Made by a program: the position numbers and the translations under genes
From: Corythoichthys intestinalis
Lineage: Eukaryota > Chordata > Actinopteri > Syngnathiformes > Syngnathidae
Length of the DNA stretch: 64,000 bases
NCBI RefSeq assembly: GCF_030265065.1
Contig: NC_080398.1
Location: 22,716,482 to 22,780,481 of the forward strand
Direction: 5' to 3'
In this document: piece by piece, positions 21,501-32,200 of the stretch
How the letters are laid out: each line of letters starts with the position of its first letter
Position numbering within the stretch: position 1 is the first letter of the stretch
The notes under the pieces: generated by a model
Told to the model about the DNA's origin: nothing
Seen by the model: the letters and a program-made list of their open reading frames with translations, nothing else
Databases searched by the model: none

Positions 21501-24500
21501 CCATGCTGGTAACAGAGCCGCCATGATATCCAACTGCTTCAAGGTGCTTCAGAGGGAGGAGGGGTTGAGGCGGCGGTGCAGAATTGGTGACGGGTAACTC
21601 ATGCGACAGGGGCTTCAGAAGGGGGAAAGGTTGAGGCGGCGGTGCAGAATTGGACAAAACTGCGTCGACTGTGCTCATTTGGAGGCTAAATCAAGTATAT
21701 AATTATCAGATTGCATTATCGGTTGAATTTTTTTTTTATCGGGATTATCTGTGTGACGTCATACCTGCCATTATCGGCAGATAATTATCGGTAACCGATA
21801 TTATTCTGCATCATTAACGGTTTTACTTAGTATTGGATTGGTCAGACTCAAAATTTAAGAGTCAATACAAGCTATTGTGATTTACTTGGTTCCACAACAG
21901 TCTGCCGAATCAATTTCCTGTTCTATACTGTATATGGTTACTCTCAACTTTTACCTATAAACCTTTTCTGGTGATGTCTCAAGAAAAACAACTTCTCTAA
22001 TGGATACTTCTTCATGTGTGCAGCACAATCGCTTCCTGTCAGACAGCAAAGATAAAGAACCAGAGGTCCTCTTCGTTGGTGACTTTCTGGTGCAACTCAT
22101 GCATCAGTTTGGTGTAAGAAAAGATCCCTTATACAGTGGTACCTCGACATACTATCGCTTCAACACACGATCTTTTCGACAGCCGACGTAAAATTTGACT
22201 CGCCATTGGTTTCTACATCCGACGACATGCTCGATATACGACAATTTTTGACAGCGCCGCAGTTTCTTTGTTTTGCCGGAAGACGGACGCACGGCTAATT
22301 TTCTTGTGAGCGAAATCAACACTGGATCCAAAAAAGGTTAGTGCAGGTGGAGAAAAAAGAAAATGTGATGCTTACCATTGAAATGAAGAGGTAAATGATA
22401 GCAAAATATAAGCATTGTGTGTGCATCCATGAACTGGGTTGACAATAGGTCTATAGAATTGCGATCTCGGCCGGCGGTCCACTTCCGTTAGCCCGTCTTA
22501 TAGCGTTGACAATTCTTATTGTGGTAACATCGCCAAAGAAGTCGTCAGCTTCGTCAGGTTTCTAATTATTTATTCCATCAACTCACCTAGTGTCCGCTGC
22601 TGTTGACGCCAGCATCAAAACAGTAAAATAGAACTGCGCTTTCTTGCTCACGTCACGTCACCCAAGCGGTGCGTTCAGGTACAGCAAAAAAAGTCTGCCA
22701 CATTAGGACCCGATTCGTTACATTATTACAGGTATTATTATTATTACTTTTATTATATTATATTATTATTCAGATTTTTATTCATAATTTTTTTTGCTCC
22801 TTGTAATTGCTATTTGCAATAGTAGCAGCAGTATTTATTAAGGATTTAGTGTAGGTTTTTGGGCTGCGGAACGGATTAATGGAATTATAATGTATTCCTA
22901 TGGGAAAATCATGCTCGATTTACGACCATTTCGACTTACAAACAAGGTCCTGGAACGAATTAACTTCGTATGTAGAGGTACCCCTGTAATTTTTTCCCAA
23001 TTTCAAACTTGTATTCATATTAACGTTTAATTTCCTTCCGCGTTTGTCTTAGGTGTGGCGGCAACTCTTCTCCCCACTGCACGCCCTTAATTTTGGGGTG
23101 GGCAGCGACGCCACACAGCACGTGCTCTGGAGACTGACAAATGGTGAACTGGACCACATAAGCCCAAAGGTAGTCTGTAGATTTATTCTATATTTAGTAC
23201 GTCACACTGCTACATATCATTTTTGTTGATCCAGATTGTCGTTCTTTGGGTGGGGACCCAAAACCGGGGACATACTGCCAAGCAAATTAGCGGGGGCATC
23301 ATGGAAATCGTCCAAGTGATCAAGAACAAGCTGCCGCACGCTCACACACTCGTACTCGTAAGTGCTCTATATACCTTCTTACAATACAGTATTAGAAGTG
23401 AATCCTTGTGGACTCACTGGTGTAAAACTACACCACTAAACAACTGAGAACTGTTGCTCATATTTCCCAGGGGTGTATATCAACAATTTTATGACATTAC
23501 GATATCTTTTCCTTGGACAACAATGTAATAAATACTGATATTACAAAGTTTGCCTCAATTCGATTTGATTCAAACACTTTCAGTCGATTTATTGACATGA
23601 ACACATTTAACACCATGAGTTGCATTTTACCTAAAGCCATGAAAAATACAAAGTACATTTTTTTGATGAAACATTTGAGACGTTTGAATGAAAACATAGT
23701 TTTTTTCAATGAAACAGCATTGATAAACAATGACAGTCAATGTTTTGCATTTTTCTCAATTTGATCGGAGTGTATAGATGTATCATTACACCCCTAATAT
23801 TCCGTCACTGGAGTGTACATATAGTATAACATACCCCACCCCCCTTCCCCAAATATATTGCTGTTAGCAATGCAGAACTCTTATTTTTGTTTGGAATCTT
23901 ACAGGTAAGTATTGATTACTTAAACACATTCAAAATATTTATTTGGGCATTCACAATATACAGTGCCTTGCAAAAGTATTCGGCCCCCTTGAATCTTGCA
24001 ACCTTTCGCCACATTTCAGGCTTCAAACATAAAGATATGAAATTTAATTTTTTTGTCAAAAATCAACAACAAGTGGGACACAATCGTGAAGTGGAACAAC
24101 ATTTATTGGATAATTTAAACTTTTTTAACAAATAAAAAACTGAAAAGTGGGGCGTGCAATATTATTCGGCCCCTTTACCTTCAGTGCAGCAAACTCACTC
24201 CAGAAATTCAGTGAGGATCTCTGAATGATCCAATGTTGTCCTAAATGACCGATGATGATAAATAGAATCCACCTGTGTGTAATCAAGTCTCCGTATAAAT
24301 ACACCTGCTCTGTGATAGTCTCAGGGTTCTGTTTAAAGTGCAGAGAGCATTATGAAAACCAAGGAAAACACCAGGCAGGTCCGAGATACTGTTGTGGAGA
24401 AGTTTAAAGCTGGATTTGGATACAAAAAGATTTCCCAAGCTTTAAACATCTCAAGGAGCACTGTGCAAGCCATCATATTGAAATGGAAGGAGCATCAGAC

Positions 24501-26048
24501 CACTGCAAATCTACCAAGACCCGGCCGTCCTTCCAAACTTTCTTCTCAAACAAGGAGAAAACTGATCAGAGATGCAGCCAAGAGGCCCATGATCACTCTG
24601 GATGAACTGCAGAGATCTACAGCTGAGGTGGGAGAGTCTGTCCATAGGACAACAATCAGTCGTACACTGCACAAATCTGGCCTTTATGGAAGAGTGGCAA
24701 GAAGAAAGCCATTTCTCAAAGATAGCCATAAAAAGTCTCGTTTAAAGTTTGCCACAAGCCACCTGGGAGACACACAAAACATGTGGAAGAAGGTGCTCTG
24801 GTCAGATGAAACCAAAATTGAACTTTTTGGCCGTAATGCAAAACGATATGTTTGGTGTAAAAGCAAAACAGCTCATCACCCTGAACACACCATCCTCACT
24901 GTCAAACATGGTGGTGGCAGCATCATGGTTTGGGCCTGCTTTTCTTCAGCAGGGACAGGGAAGATGGGTAAAATTGACGGGAAGATGGATGCAGCCAAAT
25001 ACAGGAACATTCTGGAAGAAAACCTGTTGGTATCTGCACAAGACCTGAGACTGGGACGGAGATTTATCTTCCAACAGGACAATGATCCAAAACATAAAGC
25101 CAAATCTACAATGGAATGGTTCAAAAATAAACGTATCCAGGTGTTAGAATGGCCAAGTCAAAGTCCAGACCTGAATCCAATCGAGAATCTGTGGAAAGGG
25201 CTGAAGACTGCTGTTCACACTCTCCATCCAACCTCACTGAGCTCGAGCTGTTTTGCAAGGAAGAATGGGCAAGAATGTCAGTCTCTCGATGTGCAAAACT
25301 GATAGAAACATACCCCAAGCGACCTGCAGCTGTAATTGGAGCAAAAGGTGGCACTACAAAGTATTAACGCAAGGGGGCCGAATAATATTGCACGCCCCAC
25401 TTTTCAGTTTTTTATTTGTTAAAAAAGTTTAAATTATCCAATAAATTTTGTTCCACTTCACGATTGTGTCCCACTTGTTGTTGATTCTTGACAAAAAATT
25501 AAAATTTTATATCTTTATGTTTGAAGCCTGAAATGTGGCGAAAGGTTGCAAGGTTCAAGGGGGCCGAATACTTTTGCAAGGCACTGTATAATCAGAGGAG
25601 GAGGGGAAACGTTTGTATTTTAAAGGGAAAACTGTATATAGTAATACAAGCTGTGTAATTTATGTATATAATATTTACAATTATATCACTGAAACAAAGG
25701 TTTTGCTCAACATCAACCTTTACACTTTCTTTTTCCCAGAATGTACAGCTGTTTTATCATTAAGTTTCATACCGCTCTTCATAACAGGGACTCCTACCGA
25801 GAGGTAAATCCCCAAACCCGCTGCGGGAGCGTAACACTGAGGTCAACCGGTTGGTGCGGGAAGCCGTCAGCTGCCTCCCTCACGCCTCCTTTCTGAACGT
25901 TGACCCGGGCTTCGTGCACTCCAACGGTAGCATCTCTCACCAGGATATGTACGACTATCTTCACCTGACCCCGCAGGCCTACCAGGCTGTGTGTGAGCCG
26001 CTACACGCTCACCTCAAGTCCATGCTAGACAGGTCTGCTGAGAACTGA
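18555..26048 (+). CDS. pafah1b3: PAFAH1B3, platelet-activating factor acetylhydrolase IB alpha1, active site lost
   Basis: Five exons, 18555-18635, 22024-22113, 23053-23169, 23235-23357 and 25788-26048, all phase 0 with consensus splice sites, give 223 residues (human about 231). Diagnostic stretches are GDGRWMS, SDSKDKEPEVLFVGD, LFSPLHALNFGVG, HVLWRLTNGEL, GLLPRGKSPNPLRERN and DMYDYLHL. The family is an SGNH-fold serine hydrolase that dimerises, binds LIS1 (PAFAH1B1) and removes the acetyl group of PAF in the cytosol. Here the catalytic Ser47 of the mammalian enzyme is Phe48 (GDF for GDS), oxyanion Gly74 is Ser75 (GVGS) and oxyanion Asn104 is Gln105 (GTQN). Asp193 and His196 of the triad remain. 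Hydrolysis should be lost, while the fold and dimer surface look preserved. The introns hold nested hAT, Tigger and Tc1 elements. The gene assignment is firm; the lack of activity is inferred. Confidence 0.9.
19045..20129. mobile_element. Non-autonomous hAT (CAAGGGCGTAGGTTTG family), nested copy
   Basis: The ends CAAGGGCGTAGGTTTG and CAAACCTATGCCCTTG are inverted repeats, and CCGATAAC is duplicated exactly on both sides (19,037-19,044 and 20,130-20,137). It lies inside the ZBED-type element. Another copy lies at 51,051-52,535, and a short one at about 54,267-54,526. Confidence 0.85.
20449..20896. repeat. AT-rich dispersed repeat (GTGCTTCAAGTAAATTT type)
   Basis: Similar sequences occur at about 19,530-19,915 and, inverted, at 51,262-51,728, where it begins CACTGCAAA and ends TTTGCAGTG. 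It is a small MITE-like unit repeatedly found inside the two hAT families of this window. Confidence 0.5.
22134..22986. mobile_element. Tigger/pogo-type MITE (CAGTGGTACCTCGACATAC), copy 1
   Basis: Inverted ends CAGTGGTACCTCGACATAC and GTATGTAGAGGTACCCCTG lie between TA duplications. The element is 853 bp without transposase and begins just 20 bp after the exon 2 splice site of pafah1b3. A sister copy is at 58,721-59,578. Confidence 0.85.
23961..25586 (+). mobile_element. Tc1-like transposon, CAGTGCCTTGCAAAAGTATT family
   Basis: A 1626-bp element with inverted repeats of roughly 200 bp that are still nearly identical, flanked by TA, inserted in intron 4 of pafah1b3. The close match of the two ends shows it is young. 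The transposase is described separately. Confidence 0.95.
24352..25367 (+). pseudogene. Tc1 transposase, nearly intact, one frameshift
   Basis: It starts MKTKENTRQVRD. The DNA-binding domain (SRSTVQAIILKWKEH) is followed by [21 protein letters not shown] and [11 protein letters not shown], which give the DDE catalytic set. The frame is open for 316 codons. Near 25,218 the usual reading GTTCACAGACGCTCTCC has become GTTCACACTCTCC, a 4-nt loss that shifts the frame, and the normal C-terminus (AKGGTTKY) lies in the other frame up to 25,367. Confidence 0.9.
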
Positions 26049-26180
26049 CCAACACACACAACTCGCACCAGTGCTTAACACTCTGCTAGCTTAGCAAGAA
26101 TGATCAATAGAAATCGGTTACGATGTGTCCATGGATGAAGTGGTCACTGTTACAAATAGTGGGACCAAAACACTTAGTTA

Positions 26181-26186
26181 AATAAA
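26181..26186 (+). terminator. Polyadenylation signal, pafah1b3
   Basis: AATAAA 133 bp after the stop codon. Confidence 0.6.
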
Positions 26187-26765
26187 TGTGACACACTAGA
26201 GAGAACGGCGAATGTCCCGCTTCAGCTAAGCTCCCACTCCCATTTTCTTCCTATGATTACCCTCCATATATTATGCTATATGTGACATCGCCACTTTCCT
26301 TAAACCCTTTTTTGCATCAGCTATTGTACTTAAAATCAACAGATGAGAGCCCGTTTCACCACAAATTTGTATGTTGTATAAGTCGTACAATGGAAGGAAG
26401 GCCCTGCTTGGGTATGGCCATGAGTACCATTCCGCTAAGATGAGAAAATGCATTAAAGAAAAGCAACAGCGTGCTTTTAGTGTGTTGTGTATTATTTGTC
26501 TGATTCCTGTTATCTCCATACCAGTCTTGATGACATGCTGGATTCTACCATTTACTTAAGTAACATCTATCAGTTTAAGATATCACTCATGCTACCAATC
26601 CTATGCCCTCTCCGATTTCTGGTTACTGGGTTGTCGTCATTTCCTGCCATGTTTTTGAATGCTATACCAGAAATACAACATTAGACTTGATTGTAAATAT
26701 ATAAGAAGTAGCAAGAACCTGAATGCACCAAGAAAATTACTTTTTTCCAGCATAACTTAGAAGGC

Positions 26766-27425
26766 TGGGACGATCTGATCCGTATCCCGACACGTGTGCG
26801 GCGATCCAATACGTATTGCAATACTTCAACTAGGGGTGGGAACCTCTTGGTTCCCCACGATACGATACGATTTCCGATATGAAGCTCACGATAACGATGA
26901 TCTCACGATATAGCAATACAGCGATTATCAATACATTGGTCAGGAAATCATACTACAAAAAAAACTAATAAACAGACAAAACAAGCTATATTAATCCTTC
27001 TGCTGTAAGTTTATGTCCAGTCCATTTGAACTGGGAGGGTGGCAGCAAATGAACCCCTCCCACTTCAAACAGGCCCCTCCCACTTCTATAGCCAGAAGTG
27101 GCAGCCAATTAATGCCAGGCAAGGAGGTGATTTTGGGCCATTTTAGGTCATTACCTGTTGATTTCCAGTCACTTCCGGTTGATTTGGGGCATTTTATGGG
27201 CACTTACTGTTGATTTTGGGTTACAGAACACGAAGTGAGCCATGAATCCCACAAATGAATAGGCAGTGACTCAAACTCAAAAGGAAGTTACCTGTAAATG
27301 CCCTAAAATGAACAGAAAGTGACCTGTAAATGCCCTGAAAATCAGAAAGAGTGACTGTCAATGGTTGGCGTTGAGTTAACTGAAACACTATGATGTCGTA
27401 AGATTTTGGTAGCAACTTGTTGGTT

Positions 27426-27464
<39 letters not shown>

Positions 27465-28855
27465 AAACATTGATACCTTTTCAAAATGATATCTCGATTC
27501 TTGGCATGAGTGTATCGATAACCTTTTGGGATGCAAAGTATCACGATATATCACCATTTCGATATATTGTCACACCCCTAACTTCAACTATGGAAACATT
27601 ACCTTTTAAAATGTATAAGAACAAAGACTCATGGGCTTCGTTCATACTCCAGGTCTTAATGCACGAATGCAAATTTTTTTTTTTTCGTGTTTTTCCAACT
27701 TGAGTGAGGCATTAACTTGACGGTCTGAACGTGACAAGTCGCATAGAACTGGACCATTTCAAATCCGATCTGGGTCACTTTCGTATGTGGTTCAAATCCG
27801 ATTTGGGCCACATTTTTCCAGACTGTCGCGGCGGTCTGTACTGTCCTGTCTATCAAATTGGAATTCATGCAGCAATTACATCATCAAAAAGCGAGAGAGA
27901 CTCTACGGTAGCAGTGCAGCTGTGCATTATTAGCGCATAGCTTGCCTTGAACACGGCTTTTTAGGAAGGGTCGGACTTGACAACAGTCATAAAAAAAATT
28001 TAAATGGGTTGAGGATAAGCCTGAGAATGATCGGTTTTCTGTCTGCTCCATATAAGCAATATTTCAACATTGTTTACACGGCCGATAGTCGGGCAAACTG
28101 CCCGTATGTGTGTGCTTCATGCACGGACAGTGCGTGCATGCTATCGGTGCATATACTTTGAATATAAGCCTAGACGGGGATTATTTATGTCTGTTATTTG
28201 TGTCCTCTTTTTAAAAAGCAAAATAGGATATCCCTGAAATGATGGATGACAGCCAGCATGTGTGGTCATTTGTTTTAATGCTTCTGCGCATGCGTAATAC
28301 TTGAATGGTCTCAATGGACAAAGGCAGTCTGAACGGACACGCCAAAAAAACAGATATGATAAAAAACCTGTATTAAAACCTGTAGTATGAACCTAGCCAT
28401 GGTTCTCCGTTTAAACTCGATGCCATTTGACATTTACTCTTTAGTCTACATAGCAAAGTGCATTAACTGTTTCAGCAACTGTTCCTGTGCTTTTTTGTTT
28501 TAAACATGTTACTGTGCCACTGAATTATTTTTAAACAACAATAGCATAGAAAAATACTTGTCTTTAGTAAATGCTTCATTGAGTCAGTCCACTCAAATCT
28601 GCTCACGCTGTTCACTTTCACACACACGCAATGAATTGCCACTCACACTAGCACAAGTGTTTAACAATCTCGAGCGCACGTACCAAGAAAAGAGGCAGGA
28701 CAGAGAGTGATTGGATCGGGACATCTCTAGTTTGTTGGCTTGTGGACGGAGCTGGGTTGGCGCAACACATTAGAAGTATCTAAAATATCGATACTCAGAT
28801 CGTGACATAAAGGAACGCGATATATCGATAGATGATATTATTTCCCAGCTCTAAC
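26766..28855. mobile_element. Composite of hAT-like MITEs between pafah1b3 and the CEACAM-like gene
   Basis: Outer ends GGCTGGGACGATCTGATCC and GATATTATTTCCCAGCTC are imperfect inverted repeats. Inside lie a complete MITE (26,831-27,580) and, at 27,640-28,400, a relative of the repeat at 6395-6665. No host gene is seen from 26,190 to 29,220. Confidence 0.5.
26831..27580. mobile_element. hAT-like MITE (TAGGGGTGGGAACCTC)
   Basis: The ends TAGGGGTGGGAAC and GTCACACCCCTA are flanked by the exact 8-bp duplication ACTTCAAC. The interior contains degenerate GTCACTTCC-type short repeats and a poly-T tract of about 34 bases at 27,430-27,463. Confidence 0.8.
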
Positions 28856-28898
28856 TTCACAATATAACACTGCACAAGGACCAACCAATCTTAAAAGT

Positions 28899-28904
28899 TT
28901 TATT
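28899..28904 (-). terminator. Polyadenylation signal, CEACAM-like gene
   Basis: AATAAA on the minus strand about 320 bp beyond the stop codon at 29,225. Confidence 0.5.
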
Positions 28905-29224
28905 GATTAAGAAATAAATAAAAATGAAAAAAAAAAATCAACCCATTAAAGAATTCATACATTTTTCTCACAGTTTGATCTCATGTGACTGGGGGGAAAG
29001 TGCAAGAGGTGATTGTTAGCAAGTAAATAATGGTGCCACTTTGAAAGTTGCCCAGTGCAAAAACAGCAATAATCAAAACACGCAACACGAATTACAATTC
29101 AGACTATCAGATTGTCACAAATGTCAATTCTGCTTGACCGCCTCTTCAAACAAAAAATGAGTACTGCATACTTTGTGTTCTTATTGTTGGTGTAAATGCA
29201 AAATTAGGGAAAATTTGGAGCCAT

Positions 29225-32200
29225 TCAGCGAAAGAGAAGTGGTAAAGACATTATAAAAACACTTACAATCACAAGGATTTTTTGGGAAGGGCAATTAAGG
29301 CCAGAAGCAGAACCTGAAAGATATATACAGTACATATATATTTGGTCAGTTTAAGGGAATTCATTTTATGGTCTCAATATGGTGCCATTGAAGAAATGCC
29401 ATGCAGTCATACTCACTAAAGAACTTGGTCTTAGACATGGTGATATTGGTCACTGGATTCGTGGCCTTGCATGTGAAGTTGGAATTCACCACCGGGATTT
29501 CAATGAGACTCTCGGTGAAGGACGGTAACTCTGCGTCATTAAGAAACCACTGGTACTCGCTTTCTGGTCGCGAATCAGCGACACACTCAATGGAAATGGC
29601 AAATTCTGTTGGAGAGATATCTGGCCCAATGATAGTTACGCTGACTGGCCCATCTGCAACAGCACAATGTCCATTTTAGTTGAAACAGAAGAAACTTTGA
29701 TTTGTTGATACCACTCAATTCCCTCAGTTAACTTACAGTTAACCAGGAGCTCGTACGGGGGACTTCCTTGACGACCAAGCAGATTGCTGGCAACGCACAT
29801 GTATGTTCCGTCGTCATATCGCGTCAAGGGTGCAAAATGAAGCCGATTCTCATGTATATAGTAGTGCGAATGATTGGTGGTGGACTTGTTTGATGGGAGA
29901 TCCTCATCGTCCTTCCTCCACTGAATGGATGTGTAAGGGCCATCCACCTCACAGGTGAGCGTAAAGTTTTCTCCTTCAATGGGAATAGTGTTTTGTTCCA
30001 CCCTCACCGAATTGATGTCCTCTAAAAATGAGAACACACAGTTCGGAAGTGGAGTACATATTGATTCTGAATTCTAAAGGTATGTTGCTATTTACATATA
30101 GAAAACATTTACACATTTGGGAATCTTACCAATGACTTGCAGCATCAGTGAACTGCTGCTGTTTTTCCCTGACACAGGATTTTGGGCCTTGCATGTGTAA
30201 TGTCCACTCATGTTTAGCATTACAGAGTCAATTGCCAACACTGAACTGTTGGCAACAAGGCTCATGTTGTACCACCAGCTGAAGTGGCTACCAGGCCGCG
30301 ACACAGCAGAGCAGGTGAATTTTACCGATTCTCCCTTTGCAGCAATCAATGGACCACCATTGATCAATGGTGTGTCTGGTCCAACTGCAACGATAGAAAA
30401 ACAAGCATGATTGGTAAGTGCCTTTCCAGATTTTTTTCCTACTATGTCCATGTCATACTCACAGTTTACATCGAGTATGTGAGGATGGCTCGCCATGGTT
30501 TGAACCCGATTAATAGCATAGCAATGGTATTGTCCAGTATCATTCCGGTGCAGCTCTTCAAAAGTGACAGTCAGGTTATCAATGGACATCATGACCCTGT
30601 CGTCCGCGACTATCAACTGTCCGTTCTTTAACCATAAGACTTGGTCAACAGGCCCGGACACGTTACAAGTCATGGTGTAGTTATATCCTTCCACGGGAGG
30701 ATGTGTGGGAACATTGATGCGTACATCCTTGATTTCCTCTGTGAAAGGAAAGGTAATCTTTTGTTGGAAATATAATAGAAACTGTTTTTTATAAGATGTA
30801 GAGAGAAAAACATTGTCAGACATTGAACACCCAAGTGAGGTGTTTTAGCCGGAAAATGTTCTTATGGTCTTACCGATAACAGTCAGCATGGTGTCAGCGG
30901 AGCTGTTTTCACCCGTGATGGTGTTGCGTGCCTCACAGGTGTATGTCCCACTCATGTTCTGGCTAAGAGCAGGTGTTAGGTACACCGAGGTATTGGCCAC
31001 AGGGGTGCCATCGAAGAACCAAGTATACTGGCTTGGAGGGTAAGACATGGCACTGCAGTTGAGTTGGATGCTGGTTCCTTCCAGGGCCTCAAGAGGTTTC
31101 GTCACATTTGGCACTCCGGGTCCAACTAAAACATAAATCACCGATTGTTACAATGTTGACACACTGGTCATATCTGCTATATGTCATGACATAAGAGTTG
31201 ATAAACCAGTCATTTCCTGTAGCCTTAATGACATGGCATGGATAAACTAGCTCCATTTTATTCTGTCATTTCATAGCAGTTAAAAAACAAAACAAAAAAA
31301 CAACTCACATATGACGTTGAGGTTATAATTTTCACTGGTGAAGTTACTCAAAGGGTTGTACGCTTCGCATGTGTAAATCCCATTGTCTGAAAGCATCAAA
31401 GGCTCAAAGGTGAGGGTAGCGTTATTCATGGTAAGGCTCCTGGTTCCGTTTGTATACAGCAGAGCTCCATTGTGCCTCCAGGTAATGGACTCAATGCTTC
31501 CCTCTGCCTCGCAGGTAAGATTAAACGTGCCGTTCAGGATAGGATGTGTAGCTGGTGCCGTTACATTAGCCATGGTCACCGGTGCTGTGGACAAGTTAAA
31601 GAGACCATCCGAAGGGGAAGTTAATATCCAATTTTCTCATATTGTCACCAGGCACTGCTTTTCATTTCATTCAGACCTTTACAGTGGCTCACTTTTTTGC
31701 CTTATTGGAGAAACTATTCACATACAGTTTGTTAGCAAAAGAATGACTACCCAAAACAGATGAAGTATAGCATCTGACCCCCACGTGCCCCCCCGAAAAA
31801 AGTTCCTCCATTTACCCAAGACTGTAAGCATGTGGTAAGCGCTGCTGTTTCTCCCGGTTATGTTGTTGAAGGCCATGCAGGTGTACGTCCCACTCATGTT
31901 TAATGTCAACGGTCCTGCCAGGTAATTTGCTGTGGTAGCCACCTCGGTATCATTAAAGCTCCAGCTGTATGTACTCGGAGGATTGGAGGTACTGGAACAA
32001 TTGAGGAACACCTCGCTTCCAGTCAGGGCCACAGATGGTGCTGTGATCATTGGTTTGTCTGGGCCAACTACGAAAACATGCAAACATGGGTTAAGTTAAC
32101 TATACTGTTACTTTTAAGCAATTACTAAGCTCCATAATAGAATCTAATTATTTGATATCCTAAGTATTTGATATGCTCCACACGGAGTTAAAATCAGTGT

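Larger units (their letters stand above)
19003..21816. mobile_element. hAT transposon remnant with ZBED-like coding fragments, in intron 1 of pafah1b3
   Basis: The termini TAGTGATGCACGATAAT and (inverted) TAATGATGCAGAATAAT are flanked by a near-perfect 8-bp duplication (ACTGTTTT / ACGGTTTT). Minus-strand fragments at 21,354-21,542 (BED-finger-like, SRGGKKASSFNTTNLMSHLK) and 21,126-21,311 (AKDLDENIMQFIAFDDQPFT) are pieces of a ZBED-type hAT transposase. The central part is missing, and the element has been invaded by the element at 19,045-20,129. Confidence 0.75.

Noticed and set aside
21354-21542. BED-finger frame as a host ZBED gene
   Set aside because: It lies inside terminal inverted repeats with a near-perfect 8-bp duplication and lacks the rest of the transposase.
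22024-22113. GDF in pafah1b3 as a single base-call error
   Set aside because: Two more active-site residues in two other exons are also replaced, and the reading frame is clean, so a lone error does not explain it.
29401-29679. 92-codon plus-strand frame
   Set aside because: Antisense to the B5 Ig exon.
31383-31763. 126-codon open frame on the plus strand
   Set aside because: It lies opposite the A3 Ig exon; phase-1 splice sites and Ig motifs are on the minus strand.
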